From Pseudonocardiales bacterium (GTDB taxonomy: Bacteria > Actinomycetota > Actinomycetes > Mycobacteriales > Pseudonocardiaceae), in contig JAHEXI010000001.1 in NCBI GenBank assembly GCA_023252195.1, positions 434,001-498,000 of the forward strand: 64,000 nucleotides of DNA. The letters are read 5' to 3'. Below the pieces are notes generated by a model that was not told the DNA's origin, did no database searches, and saw nothing but the letters and a program-made list of their open reading frames with translations. Position numbers and translations under genes: made by a program. How positions within the stretch are numbered: position 1 is the stretch's first letter; each line of letters opens with the position of its first letter. Below, in pieces: positions 9,301 to 18,053 of this stretch.

Positions 9301-10251
9301 GTGCTGATCAACCCTGTCGTGGAGTACTACAGTGATCTCGCCTATGGCACGGCGCTGGTTCTCTATCTCATCGCGATGGTCCTGCACGCAGTCGAATACT
9401 CAGTGGGCCGAGTTCCGGTAACCACCGCAGCGGCGCGGGTGGCCGTCGAGGGCAACGGGGCGGTCGCCACCCTAGCTCCTCCTGACAGCGAGGCACTGCG
9501 CGGAAAGCCCGAGCGGGTCGGTCGGTCCGCCGTGGCGCTTACCGGGCTTGCAGTGCTGGTGCACGCCGGCTCGTTGGCGCTGCGCGGCGCCGCTATCGGC
9601 CGAGTGCCGTGGGCGAACATGTACGAGTTCATCTCAGCGATCTGCTGCGTCGCGGTGGGCTGTTGGCTGATCGCGTTGTACCGCCAGCGCAGTGCTGCAA
9701 CTCTGTTGCGCCGGCTGGGAGTGTTCGTGCTGCTGCCCGTGGTGGTGCTGATGTTCTTGGGTGGCACTGTGCTCTACGCGCGGGCTGCGCCGCTGATCCC
9801 GTCGCTGAATTCATACTGGATCACCATCCATGTCTCCGCGGCCATCACCGCGACGGGGATCTTGCTGGTATCGGGGGTGGCCAGCGCCCTGTACCTGGTC
9901 GGCGCACCGGCCGGCTCACGGATCGCCGCCCGGCTGCCGGATATCACCACCCTGGACCGGATGGCTTACCGGACCGCGGTGGTCGCCTTCCCAATCTGGA
10001 CCTTCGCGATCATGGCGGGCGCGATCTGGGCCGAGGCCGCGTGGGGCCACTATTGGGGCTGGGATCCCAAGGAGACGTGCGCTCTGGTCGCCTGGGTGGT
10101 GTATGCGGGCTACCTGCACGCTCGGGCGACGGCCGGATGGCGTGGTTCACCAGCGGCCTGGATCAATGTTGTCGGCTTCGCAGTGATGCTGTTCAACCTT
10201 TTCTTCGTCAACATCGTCGTTGCCGGCTTACACTCCTACGCCGGGCTGTAG
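9301..10251 (+). CDS. ccsB: System II cytochrome c biogenesis haem-handling protein (CcsA/CcsB type, WWD domain)
   Basis: 316-residue polytopic membrane protein carrying the tryptophan-rich WGHYWGWDPKET signature near residue 250, flanked by periplasmic-facing His residues (for example WITIHVSAA near residue 178) expected to ligand haem. Works with the adjacent ResB to deliver haem to apocytochromes c. Starts with GTG 9301, four bases after the resB stop, with GGACGGGAG as a likely ribosome binding site. Actinobacteria call this protein CcsB or CcsA; the assignment to the family is secure, the symbol less so. Confidence 0.94.
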   Translation: MLINPVVEYYSDLAYGTALVLYLIAMVLHAVEYSVGRVPVTTAAARVAVEGNGAVATLAPPDSEALRGKPERVGRSAVALTGLAVLVHAGSLALRGAAIGRVPWANMYEFISAICCVAVGCWLIALYRQRSAATLLRRLGVFVLLPVVVLMFLGGTVLYARAAPLIPSLNSYWITIHVSAAITATGILLVSGVASALYLVGAPAGSRIAARLPDITTLDRMAYRTAVVAFPIWTFAIMAGAIWAEAAWGHYWGWDPKETCALVAWVVYAGYLHARATAGWRGSPAAWINVVGFAVMLFNLFFVNIVVAGLHSYAGL

Positions 10252-10280
10252 ATGCTGTCGCTCATCGGAGGCAACTAGGT

Positions 10281-11252
10281 GTGATCGGACGACCCGACGA
10301 GCTTGCGAGCGTGGACTCGTCGCACGACCTGTCCAGCGCGCAGTTACTCCGGCAGACTCGCAAAGCCCCGCGTTCCGGTTGGCGTCGGGCGCTGTTCGTC
10401 GCCTCTGGAGGCTCGGTCAATCTCGGGCAGAGCACTGCTGAACTGCAGCGCGCGGAACTGATCTCCCAGATCAACCAACCGCTCAACGGTTGTTACAAGA
10501 TCGCGATGCTGAGTCTGAAGGGCGGCGTCGGCAAAACTACGATCACCGCCACGCTGGGTTCGACCCTCGCGTCGTTGCGCGGTGACCGGGTGGTCGGGGT
10601 GGACGCCAATCCGGACCGGGGCACGCTGGCCCAGAAGATCCCGCTGGAGACCAGCGCCACGGTGCGGCATCTGCTCCGCGACGCCGACCGGATCCATCGC
10701 CATTCCGATATCCGGGCATATACCTCGCAGAGCTCCAGCCGCCTGGAGATCCTCGCCAGTGAGCAGGATCCTGCGGTATCCGAGGCGTTCAGCGAGGACG
10801 ACTACCGGCGCACGGTGAACGTGCTGGAGCGCTTCTACAACATCGTGCTCACGGACTGTGGGACCGGGTTGATGCACTCCGCGATGAAAGGCGTGCTGGA
10901 TCTGGCGCACTCCCTGGTCATCGTCTCGTCCAGCTCGATCGACGGCGCACGTTCAGCGTCGGCCACCCTCGACTGGTTGGATGCGCATGGCTATCGGGAG
11001 CTGGTCAGCCGGTCAGTCGCTGTGATCAACTCGGTGCGGCCGACCGCAGGCAAGGTTGACCTGGAGCGGGTCGCCACACACTTCGCCGCCCGCTGCCGCT
11101 CGGTCTGCCGGATGCCCTTCGATGAGCACCTCGAAGAGGGCGGTGAGATCGATCTCGACCGCCTCGGGCATGGCGCCCGACTGGCCGCGCTGGAGCTGGC
11201 GGCGACAGTCGCCGACGACTTCCCGCGGGCGGCCACCTGGGGCCGCGGATAG
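10281..11252 (+). CDS. MinD/ParA-like ATPase of the ESX-associated EspI type
   Basis: About 323 residues. After a polar N-terminal region (1-75), a deviant Walker A motif LKGGVGKTT (residues about 79-87) and the following VVGVDANPDRGTLAQK identify a SIMIBI-class ATPase of the MinD/ParA superfamily. The C-terminal TDCGTGLMHSAMKGVLD matches the Walker B region. Related actinobacterial proteins sit beside type VII secretion genes or, as here, directly after ccsB. The role is unknown; membrane-dependent positioning or regulation is inferred from the family. GTG 10281 is chosen, 30 bp after ccsB. Confidence 0.85.
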   Translation: MIGRPDELASVDSSHDLSSAQLLRQTRKAPRSGWRRALFVASGGSVNLGQSTAELQRAELISQINQPLNGCYKIAMLSLKGGVGKTTITATLGSTLASLRGDRVVGVDANPDRGTLAQKIPLETSATVRHLLRDADRIHRHSDIRAYTSQSSSRLEILASEQDPAVSEAFSEDDYRRTVNVLERFYNIVLTDCGTGLMHSAMKGVLDLAHSLVIVSSSSIDGARSASATLDWLDAHGYRELVSRSVAVINSVRPTAGKVDLERVATHFAARCRSVCRMPFDEHLEEGGEIDLDRLGHGARLAALELAATVADDFPRAATWGRG

Positions 11253-11258
11253 GGGGGA

Positions 11259-11492
11259 TCAGCTTTCGTCGCCGGGCTGCTGCCGCTTACGGTTCAGGCC
11301 TCGGAGGAACTCCGGATCGTCATCCGGTGCAAGCACTGAGCGCGCGACCGGACGCTGCGGTGCCAACGCCTTCCACAGCAGCGCAGCAATTCCACCAACC
11401 CCGATCGCCGCCATCACGTAGGTCACGGCGGCCACCTCCTCCACGTCGCCACCCAGCGTAGTAGCGTCGCGGGAAGTGGGCGAACCTGTCAC
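11259..11492 (-). CDS. Small hypothetical membrane protein
   Basis: Up to 77 residues with one hydrophobic helix (VTYVMAAIGVGGIAALLW) and a basic/acidic cytoplasmic tail ending in GLNRKRQQPGDES. It converges on the ATPase gene, ending 6 bp from it. No function is recognisable. The N-terminal 25 residues before the helix are low in character, so a shorter protein starting at the GTG of VTYVMAA is possible. Coding potential is moderate and rests on the clean membrane helix followed by a positive region. Confidence 0.5.
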   Translation of the reverse strand: MTGSPTSRDATTLGGDVEEVAAVTYVMAAIGVGGIAALLWKALAPQRPVARSVLAPDDDPEFLRGLNRKRQQPGDES

Positions 11493-11534
11493 CCGGATGT
11501 CATCCGGCGGCCCGGCGTCTTCGGCGCACCGGTG

Positions 11535-11762
11535 TCATCCAGCGGCTCTGCGGGAAGGGCGATCCAGTGGCGCCGGGGTGGTGAGCGAGGCGAGTAGCGC
11601 GCGTACCTCGGTTTCCCGGAACCGCCGGTGGCCGCCCGGGGTTCTAATCGAGCCGATCCGCCCGGCGGAGGCCCACCGGGTGACCGTTTTCGGATCCACT
11701 CGAAACAGTGCCGCTACCTCCCCTGGAGTCAGTAGGCGTTCAGTGGACTGTGGCTGGGACAT
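11535..11762 (-). CDS. bldC: BldC-like MerR-family DNA-binding protein
   Basis: 75 residues forming a single winged helix-turn-helix: LLTPGEVAALFRVDPKTVTRW followed by the wing IRTPGGHRRFRETEVRALL. This is the short MerR-type domain of BldC, which in Streptomyces binds direct repeats cooperatively to delay development. ATG 11762 is preceded by GGGGAGG at proper spacing, which decides the start against an in-frame TTG five codons upstream. The targets here cannot be read from sequence. A structured intergenic region lies upstream. Confidence 0.88.
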   Translation of the reverse strand: MSQPQSTERLLTPGEVAALFRVDPKTVTRWASAGRIGSIRTPGGHRRFRETEVRALLASLTTPAPLDRPSRRAAG

Positions 11763-11846
11763 CGCGGGCCTCCCCAAACTCGTCGACCTCGCAGTCGGGA
11801 CCTACCGGAGTATCGTGACAGGTCACGCGGTAGGTACTCGAACGGT

Positions 11847-11980
11847 GCTGTAGAGGTAAAGCGCCGGTAATGGGACTAAGCAGCCAAATCGGCCAGTACA
11901 GCAAGTCTGGGGCTCGAGTCCAGACCTGAGCAGGTCTGGACAGAGTTTGCCCCTGACCCTGATCATCTTGGGGCAGGGGC
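11847..11980 (+). ncRNA. Candidate structured RNA with competing hairpins and terminator-like end
   Basis: Between two leftward genes the plus strand can fold as GCTGTA (11847-11852) with TACAGC (11897-11902), enclosing GCCG/CGGC (11863-11866/11890-11893). Then GTCTGG (11905-11910) can pair with CCAGAC (11920-11925), but CCAGACCT (11920-11927) can instead pair with AGGTCTGG (11932-11939). A GCCCCTG/CAGGGGC stem (11949-11955/11974-11980) follows. Mutually exclusive pairing resembles an attenuator or small RNA. No known RNA family was recognised; the strand is uncertain because both flanking genes read leftward. Confidence 0.35.
11949..11980. terminator. Hairpin, possible terminator of the 12002-12655 gene
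   Basis: GCCCCTG and CAGGGGC arms with additional CCC/GGG pairing inside. On the plus strand CACTTCTTGT follows; on the minus strand AAACTCTG follows. It lies 22 bp past the stop of the leftward gene at 12002, so it may stop transcription from that gene. The T-tract is weak. Confidence 0.4.
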
Positions 11981-12001
11981 CACTTCTTGTGACGGAAATG
12001 A

Positions 12002-12655
12002 TCAGGCAGACAGCAGCCGTTGGAAGAATTCGCGGTAGCGCTGGAAACTCACCCGCAGGTCCTCGGTCGATGTGGGGTTGCCGGTCTGCCCGCGAGCGAC
12101 GTTGCGCTGGATCTCTTGCAATGTGCGGTCCACGAGCACGCTGGCCTCATGGACGGCGGACTGCGGGTCGTCGACGAACGTGCTCTGCACTCGTTGCCAC
12201 TCGTCCCGAAGGCCAGCCGGGTCGCTGAGGAGTCCTACCCGCTCGGCACTGCCATCGGCGGCGGCTTCTGCGCTCGAGCGGTCATGCGCGCGGCCGGCGG
12301 CCGGCTCATCGACGCTGGGATCGTGCGTGGGAAGACCGTGTGCGGGGGGTTCGGCCACCGAAGAACTGTGCGGTGCATCGACCGGCGCGGTGGTCACCGG
12401 GTGGGCGGTGCTGCCGGGTGAGTCGCCATGCGGGCGGTCGGTTGCCGATGGCCGATCGAACTCCGGGCCAGGAGTCGGTGGCCGATCGAACTCGGGACCA
12501 GGAGTCGCTGCACTGGGATGGACGGTATGGCCCTCGTCGGTCTCGCGGTCCTTTTTATCCATGGCACGGTTCAGTTCACTGTCGATGAAACGTCGTACTC
12601 GCCCGCCTAGACCTTCTCGCCGTTCGGGCTCTTCGGATTCCAGCTGAGTGTCCAT
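12002..12655 (-). CDS. Hypothetical protein with a C-terminal helical domain shared with its neighbour
   Basis: 217 residues. The N-terminus is charged, followed by a low-complexity Pro/His/Ser-rich linker (residues about 45-135) that contains a duplicated TPGPEFDRP. The C-terminal 80 residues (LRDEWQRVQSTFVDDPQSAV to LRVSFQRYREFFQRLL) match the C-terminal domain of the next gene: both have W-x2-VQ-x2-FVD-x-P and end with an LR-x-F-x-x-YR-x-x-F helix. Function unknown. No signal peptide is seen. The two genes are same-strand neighbours and probably arose by duplication. Confidence 0.75.
   Translation of the reverse strand: MDTQLESEEPERREGLGGRVRRFIDSELNRAMDKKDRETDEGHTVHPSAATPGPEFDRPPTPGPEFDRPSATDRPHGDSPGSTAHPVTTAPVDAPHSSSVAEPPAHGLPTHDPSVDEPAAGRAHDRSSAEAAADGSAERVGLLSDPAGLRDEWQRVQSTFVDDPQSAVHEASVLVDRTLQEIQRNVARGQTGNPTSTEDLRVSFQRYREFFQRLLSA
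12451..12510. repeat. Two-copy 30-bp tandem repeat inside the 12002-12655 gene
   Basis: Bases 12451-12480 and 12481-12510 differ at only three positions. The unit is a multiple of three and encodes the duplicated TPGPEFDRP segment. Confidence 0.9.
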
Positions 12656-12684
12656 GGGTACCTCCGAAAGTGATGTCTCGCGTC

Positions 12685-13230
12685 TTAGTGGTCGAGCACC
12701 AGCTCGTCGAACAGCGCGCGGTAATGCACGAACGCCTGCCGGAGCTCCTCGGTGTCAACGGCGCCAGGGCTGCCGTGATTGTCCCGTCGCGCAGCATGCG
12801 CCGCGCGGTAATGCTCAACGACCTGTGGATGGTCCGCGGCGACGAGCTCGGCGCGCTCACCGAAGTCCTCTACCGGGTAGCCACGGTCGCGCATCACATC
12901 GGTGATCAGCCGGTCAGCTTCATCGAGGGCCCCTGCGGGCCGGTCGACGAACTCGGACTGCACGGCCTCCCACCGTCGGGTGTAGCGGTCGCGGGCCGTC
13001 CGATCCAGCGGGCGGATGTCCAACTGGTCGCGGCGGTCCGCGACGTCGCTGAGGTGCCGCGTCGCGTCCCGCTCGCTACCGCGCGCGGCCACCTCGCGGT
13101 CATACTCAGGCCCGAATCGTTCCTGCAGCCGGGCCCGGTTCCGCGAGCGCATCGCCAACGCCGCCACGATGACTGCCAGGATAACTGCCAGGATGACGAT
13201 CCCCAGAATGATCCAACCGATCGTGCCCAT
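12685..13230 (-). CDS. Single-pass membrane protein, paralogue of its neighbour
   Basis: 181 residues: an N-terminal membrane anchor (IGWIILGIVILAVILAVIVA) followed by a charged region (RNRARLQERFGPEYDREVA) and the helical domain RWEAVQSEFVDRPAGALDEA ending LRQAFVHYRALFDELV, shared with the 12002-12655 product. ATG 13230 is preceded by GGAGG at proper spacing; an ATG four codons upstream overlaps that site and is rejected. The protein would display the domain in the cytoplasm or outside depending on topology; the positive residues after the helix favour a cytoplasmic C-terminus. Function unknown. Confidence 0.85.
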   Translation of the reverse strand: MGTIGWIILGIVILAVILAVIVAALAMRSRNRARLQERFGPEYDREVAARGSERDATRHLSDVADRRDQLDIRPLDRTARDRYTRRWEAVQSEFVDRPAGALDEADRLITDVMRDRGYPVEDFGERAELVAADHPQVVEHYRAAHAARRDNHGSPGAVDTEELRQAFVHYRALFDELVLDH

Positions 13231-13298
13231 GACCGCCTCCATGCACCAAGAGCTGTGTCGCTGGTCGTTAAGTACCCGTTGTCCGGACCGTTACACAT

Positions 13299-13634
13299 AT
13301 GTCACGACGTTCGGGCAAGTCGACTGGTTTAAGCTCAGTGGTCGTGGTGGCACCGCAGAACTCGTCGACCGGCCGAACTCTCGCTCGCGACATCGCCCTC
13401 TACACCGTTGCCCGGCTGGCGCTGGTGACCGTCGCGGCGTTGCTCTTATTCTTGGCCGGCGTTCCCCTGCTGGTATCGGCCCTGCTCGCGATGGTGTTGG
13501 CGCTTCCGCTGTCGATGGTGTTGCTGGGCCGGTTGCGGGGCCGGGTGAACACCGGGCTGGCCCTGGTCGCCGCGCGCCGGAAAGCGCAGCGGGACCGGCT
13601 ACGTGAGCAGCTCCATGGTGACAACTACCGATAG
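13299..13634 (+). CDS. DUF4229-type small membrane protein
   Basis: Up to 111 residues with two closely spaced hydrophobic helices (LALVTVAALLLFLAGVPLLV and SALLAMVLALPLSMVLL) and a basic Arg-rich tail. The core ARDIALYTVARLAL and the position convergent to menA match the actinobacterial DUF4229 family, whose function is unknown. ATG 13299 is the longest start, but GTG codons around 13338-13347 would give an N-terminus more like the family; no convincing ribosome binding site decides. Confidence 0.75.
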   Translation: MSRRSGKSTGLSSVVVVAPQNSSTGRTLARDIALYTVARLALVTVAALLLFLAGVPLLVSALLAMVLALPLSMVLLGRLRGRVNTGLALVAARRKAQRDRLREQLHGDNYR

Positions 13635-13651
13635 CGCTCGGTATGCGGCCA

Positions 13652-14533
13652 CTAGCCGCTGGTGAAGGCCAGCGCGGCAGCGGTGGCGGCGGCCCACACC
13701 AGCAACGCCAACCCGGTGTCCCGCAGCACACAGATCAACTCCGGTCCGGTTGCCCCGCTCCGGACCCGGCGCAGGGCAGGAACGGCGAAAACCAGGGCGA
13801 GCAGGGCGGCCAGCGCGGCCCACCGACTGACCGCCAAACCGAGAGTCACCGCGAACGGGACGGCCACCAGCGCGGTGAAAAGCAGCCTGGTCCGGTGATC
13901 GCCGAGCCGAACGGCAAGTGTGCGCTTGGCTGTCGCGGCGTCGGTGGGAATATCGCGCAGGTTGTTGGCCACCAGCACCGCAGCCGACATCGCTCCCACC
14001 GCAACTGCCGCGAAGCCACCGGTGAGGGTGATCCGTCCACCGACGACGTATTCCGTGCCCAGCACCGCGACCAGCCCGAAGAAGACGAACACGGCCAGCT
14101 CACCGAGCCCGACATAACCGTACGGGCGAGACCCGCCGGTGTAGTACCACGCACCGGCAAGACACGCCGCGCCCACCACCAGCAGCCACCACTGCCCGGC
14201 GAGTGCGATCAGCGTCAGTCCGGCCACCGCGGCAACCGCGAAGCTGGCCAGCGCGGCGGTGCGTACTGCAGCGGGCGCCGCAACACCGGAGCCGACCAGC
14301 CGCATCGGTCCCACTCGGAGGGCGTCGGTGCCCCGAATGCCGTCGGAGTAGTCGTTGGCGTAGTTGACCCCGACCTGCAGGGCGAGCGCCACGACCAGCG
14401 CGAGCAGCGCCCGCGCCCATTGTGATCCGGCGCCGAGTGCGGCGGCTGCGCCCCAGCCCGCGAGCACCGGGGCGATCGAGTTGGGCAACGTGCGGGGCCG
14501 CGCCCCCTGCACCCACTGCGCGACGTTCGCCAC
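13652..14533 (-). CDS. menA: 1,4-dihydroxy-2-naphthoate polyprenyltransferase
   Basis: Membrane-bound UbiA-family enzyme that attaches a polyprenyl chain to 1,4-dihydroxy-2-naphthoate, giving demethylmenaquinone. 293 residues, about eight hydrophobic helices. The two Asp-rich prenyl-diphosphate/Mg sites are visible as [14 protein letters not shown] and [16 protein letters not shown]. The N-terminal [16 protein letters not shown] is typical of MenA. Substrate comes from the MenB pathway encoded nearby; MenG encoded at 27 kb acts next. It converges with the DUF4229 gene. Confidence 0.96.
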   Translation of the reverse strand: MANVAQWVQGARPRTLPNSIAPVLAGWGAAAALGAGSQWARALLALVVALALQVGVNYANDYSDGIRGTDALRVGPMRLVGSGVAAPAAVRTAALASFAVAAVAGLTLIALAGQWWLLVVGAACLAGAWYYTGGSRPYGYVGLGELAVFVFFGLVAVLGTEYVVGGRITLTGGFAAVAVGAMSAAVLVANNLRDIPTDAATAKRTLAVRLGDHRTRLLFTALVAVPFAVTLGLAVSRWAALAALLALVFAVPALRRVRSGATGPELICVLRDTGLALLVWAAATAAALAFTSG

Positions 14534-14542
14534 GGTGCAACT

Positions 14543-15775
14543 CTATGGGGTCGCGCAGCGGGTACCCGGCGCTTGCGTACTGCTGAGAAGGACGTGCGCG
14601 GCCGAGATGTACTGCTTCGGGCCGATTCGCAGCCACCGATCCGTGGGTCCAGCGCCGCCGGTGGTGGTGCACTCGACGAGCAGTTTCGCGCGCTGCGCCG
14701 CCAGCCCCACTGCCGGGTACTGCGACCCGGGGCCGCTGTAGACGGGCAGGATCGGGAGTTGCACGATGGCCGGCGCCCCGTCGTTAGTCCACAGGTAGGT
14801 GACGGTGACCCAGCTGTTGTTGCGCAACCCCAGACCGTCCCAGAAAGTGCCGTCGGCCAGGTCGATCCCGGCCGGGTTGAGCACCTTCCTGCCGAACTGG
14901 TCCAAGCCGTCGTGATACCCGTCGTCGTGGGCGGTCTGTGCCTCGGGGGTTCCCTGCGGTACGTCAGGCCAGGACTCGCGGTCCTCGGCGGGGTTCCAGT
15001 AATCGTCGGTGGTGTTCCACGGACCGACGTCCCACACCGGTGCCCACTCGCACCGCCCGTTGCTCGCGCAGATCTTCACCGTGTAGTCACCCGAACCGCG
15101 GGGAGCCAGCCCCCGGCGTGAGGGCAGCGCGACGAAATGATCCCGTTCGTGGATCACGTGCCCGTTGGCCGTGGTCGCCCCGGTGAGACCCTCACGCGTG
15201 GCGAAAACCCGGTAGCTGCGAGCACCATGCGGACGGGCAGCGAGCAGCTGTATACCGGGTTGCGCGGTCAGCCGCAGTGATCGCACCAGTGGGCTTACCC
15301 CACCCGGGCCGGCGCGCAGCACGATCCGGGTCTGCACGCCGGTCACCGCGGCGCCCAGCCGTGCGAGTGTCTTCGAGCCGATCGCCACCCATTCGGTCCA
15401 CGATCCGTCGCCGCGAATTCCCCGGACGTCCACCGCGACGGCCGAGCCGGCGGGTTGATCGGCGACGAGCTCTGTCGCTATCTGACTGCTGAGCTCGGCC
15501 AGCGGCTGCACCGCGGTGATGAGCATGCCCTCGGGCCGGCCGGATCTGATGCTCGCCGGTCCGCCGGGGTGGGAGTCGAGGCGCAGGCCGTCGGCGTCGA
15601 AGCGCACGTTCGTGTCATCCCAGTCCGGGGCGAGACGGGCAGACCAGGTCGTGATCCGGTCTTGGGCGAGAGCCGGGAAATTCAACCCGCCAACAAGCGC
15701 GAGCACCGCGACGACGGCCGAGGCGGCAAGCCGGACCGTGCTGCGCGCACGGCGGCAGCGTCGAGCAGGCGCCAC
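14543..15775 (-). CDS. Secreted hypothetical protein with a C-terminal SH3-like region
   Basis: 410 residues. A twin-basic N-terminus and hydrophobic stretch (TVRLAASAVVAVLALVGGL) ending near ALAQ look like a signal peptide, so the protein is probably exported. The middle contains a beta-rich domain and the motif YTVKICASNGRCEWAPVWDV; the C-terminal part (LPILPVYSGPGSQYPAVGL to RWLRIGPKQYISAAHV) resembles a bacterial SH3-type cell-wall-binding domain. Two Cys pairs may form disulfides. No enzymatic residues are recognised. It is the gene immediately upstream of menA on the same strand, but a functional link is not evident. Confidence 0.8.
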   Translation of the reverse strand: MAPARRCRRARSTVRLAASAVVAVLALVGGLNFPALAQDRITTWSARLAPDWDDTNVRFDADGLRLDSHPGGPASIRSGRPEGMLITAVQPLAELSSQIATELVADQPAGSAVAVDVRGIRGDGSWTEWVAIGSKTLARLGAAVTGVQTRIVLRAGPGGVSPLVRSLRLTAQPGIQLLAARPHGARSYRVFATREGLTGATTANGHVIHERDHFVALPSRRGLAPRGSGDYTVKICASNGRCEWAPVWDVGPWNTTDDYWNPAEDRESWPDVPQGTPEAQTAHDDGYHDGLDQFGRKVLNPAGIDLADGTFWDGLGLRNNSWVTVTYLWTNDGAPAIVQLPILPVYSGPGSQYPAVGLAAQRAKLLVECTTTGGAGPTDRWLRIGPKQYISAAHVLLSSTQAPGTRCATP

Positions 15776-15925
15776 GGGATGCTCCTGACTGTCGAGCTAG
15801 CTGTTTCCAGTGTGACTGATGTGATTGTTGGGACGATAGGTAATACAGAACGCCGGTTACGGGCGCGCGTCCATACCCGGAGTGGGTGAACATGTACTTA
15901 ACGTGGGCGAAAAATGGGTAAGCGG

Positions 15926-17062
15926 TCAGCGGTTCCGGGCGACGAGCATGGTCCGGACGGCCCTGCGGTCCGGCTTGCCTACGCCGCGCAGCGGTAGCGC
16001 ATCGAGCAAGACGATCTCCTTGGGCACCTGTGCCCCGGTCAGCAGCCGGCAGGCGGCTAGCCGCAGCGCACCGGGCTCCGGAGGCCGCCCAGGATCGGTG
16101 GGTATCACCACAGCGGTAACCCGCTCACCCCAGTCCGGGTCGGGAAGGCCGACGACGCAGGCGGCGGCGACGCCGGGTAGACCGGTGAGAACGGCCTCCA
16201 CCTCAGCTGGAGCCACGTTGAGACCACCGGTGATGATCACGTCGTCGGCTCGCCCGAGCACCTGCAGTCGGCCCTGACCGTCACACCGGCCGAGGTCGGA
16301 GGTCTGGAACCACCCATCCCGGAACGCCACCGCGGTCTGCTCGGGAGCATCGAGGTATCCGGTGGCCAGCATCGGACCCGCCAGCTCGACGTTCCCGCTA
16401 CCGCCCGCGGCGATGTCCAGCCGGATTTTGACCCCATCCAGCGGCCATCCGTCGTAGACGCAGCCGCCGGCGGTCTCGGTCATGCCGTAGGTGGTCACCA
16501 CCTGCACTCCCGCTGCCCGAGCCCGGTGCAGTGGCCGCTCCGGGGTGACTGCGCCGCCGAGCAGCACGGCGTCGAATCCAGCGAGGCAGCCGGCATCGGT
16601 GTCCAGCAGCCGGACCAGCTGAGTGGGAACCAACGCCGTGTAGCACCGCCCAGCCGCGCTGGTCAGCCGGTGTGCTGCAGCGCTGAACCGGGCCGGGTCG
16701 AACCCGCCGCGTAGGTCGAGTAGTTCAGCCCGGTTGCCCGCGAGCGCCGCACGAACCAGCACTTGCACTCCGGCGACGTGCTCGGCGGGCAGCGCCAGCA
16801 ACCACCGGCCCGGGCCCCCGAGTCGCGCATGGGTGGCCTCGGCGGAGGCGCCCAGTGCAGCGGCGCTGAGCTGCACCCATTTGTGCCCCCCGGTGGAGCC
16901 TGAGGTGCCCAGCACCGCCTGGCTCGGGCCCGGGTCGCGGGGCGGGATCGCCTGCCCCAGCCCCACCGGAGCCACTGCCTCGCCTCCCGCCAGCATGGCG
17001 CGAAGCGCGGCGTCCAGCTCCCAGACCGCCTCGGGGGACCCGTCACAGTGAATCACCCGCAC
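15926..17062 (-). CDS. menE: o-Succinylbenzoate--CoA ligase
   Basis: Adenylate-forming (ANL superfamily) enzyme that activates o-succinylbenzoate with ATP and CoA for ring closure by MenB. 378 residues from GTG 17062, which matches the short actinobacterial MenE. Visible are the P-loop GTSGSTGGHKW (about 52-62), the TTYGMTETAGG adenine/acyl motif, the GWFQTSDLG hinge region and the C-terminal lysine in PLRGVGKPDRRAV. The frame stays open upstream but that part is Arg/Ser-rich without family similarity, so it is excluded. Confidence 0.93.
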   Translation of the reverse strand: MRVIHCDGSPEAVWELDAALRAMLAGGEAVAPVGLGQAIPPRDPGPSQAVLGTSGSTGGHKWVQLSAAALGASAEATHARLGGPGRWLLALPAEHVAGVQVLVRAALAGNRAELLDLRGGFDPARFSAAAHRLTSAAGRCYTALVPTQLVRLLDTDAGCLAGFDAVLLGGAVTPERPLHRARAAGVQVVTTYGMTETAGGCVYDGWPLDGVKIRLDIAAGGSGNVELAGPMLATGYLDAPEQTAVAFRDGWFQTSDLGRCDGQGRLQVLGRADDVIITGGLNVAPAEVEAVLTGLPGVAAACVVGLPDPDWGERVTAVVIPTDPGRPPEPGALRLAACRLLTGAQVPKEIVLLDALPLRGVGKPDRRAVRTMLVARNR

Positions 17063-18053
17063 TGCGGCACCTCTGTCGATACGCCGACCGCTACTGGTAC
17101 TCCGACTCCATCTGCTGGCTCGTCTGCTCCCCGGCTCCCGAACTCCGCACCAGGGTCGTTGGGCCGGCCGCTGACAACTCTGTTGTGAAGCTCGGGACAT
17201 CTGGAGCGCATCGGTCCTCCGCCAGTGCTTGGTTGATCTCCAACGGTACTGCTGCGTTACCCCGCGATGGCGCGCGGCCAAGCAGGCTCACGCGCGGGAG
17301 ATAACTCAACCGACGGCCGGCCGGGACCTAATTGGTTTTGCCGATTCGCCCAGCCGGGCCAGCCTCAACCAAGCCACGCCTAGGTGCGGGGAGACGCGAA
17401 TCAGAGCGAAGCGGCTTCCTCCTGGGTGACGAAGCGTGACAGTCTGTTCCGGCTCCCCAGGGTTCCTAATCGGTCAAAGGGTTTACTATGCCGACAAATC
17501 CGGCTACGATCCCAGACACGCTCTGGACCCTGGCGTTATGCGAGCTCGGTGAATCGCGCTGAGCACCTGCCGTCCGGGGGTTGTCATCCATCTTGCAGGA
17601 CTATCGCGATTGTCTGACGTCGCAACATCGCGCGAGTGACCCCTTGACGTCAGCATGCTGGCCCCGAGTGTGGCGGATACTCGTGGGTTGGCCTACCCAA
17701 GCTCCGGTCGGCTGTGGCCCGACCGGATTCAACGGCCGGCGGCCGAAACTCGAAGCGGGGGTTCGGGGGACGAGCACAGCGGCCGGTCCTGGCGGTGGCG
17801 CTGCCCTTGGCAGGGGGCATCGGTGGCGCCACCGCCTATCCACCACAGAGTCGTCGCCAGGCACCGCGCCCCACCGCCCGCGCTGATCGCACCACCGCCT
17901 CCGCTGGAGCGGCGGCCGCAGATCCTGAGCGCGTCGCAGCCGGCGACCGGACCGCCACCAGCCACCCGGCAGCGAGTGGTGCTCCTGCCACACGTCCGCG
18001 CCGAGCTCACCGACATCCGACCTAAGAGCCGTCGTACAGGAGGGGTTGCCGGT
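17063..18053. other. Long intergenic region without a supported gene
   Basis: About 990 bp between menE and the small gene at 18054. Several overlapping open frames occur on both strands, all Arg/Pro/Ser-rich and without recognisable domains. The only hint is a plus-strand stretch near 17780-17840 that would read PVLAVALPLAGGIGGATAYPP, like a signal peptide, but nothing protein-like follows. It may be degraded sequence. Confidence 0.5.

Noticed and set aside
11876-11888. AAGCAGCCAA resembling part of the SRP RNA core
   Set aside because: The essential GGTCAGGTCCGGAAGGAAGC context and tetraloop are absent; resemblance is short and likely chance.
11855-11930. tRNA-like sequence (GAGTCC after a GGGCTCGA loop, D-arm-like AGAGGTAAAGCGC)
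   Set aside because: The T-loop does not have the TTCGA core in register with a 5-bp stem, and no acceptor stem closes around it. Treated only as part of the structured RNA candidate.
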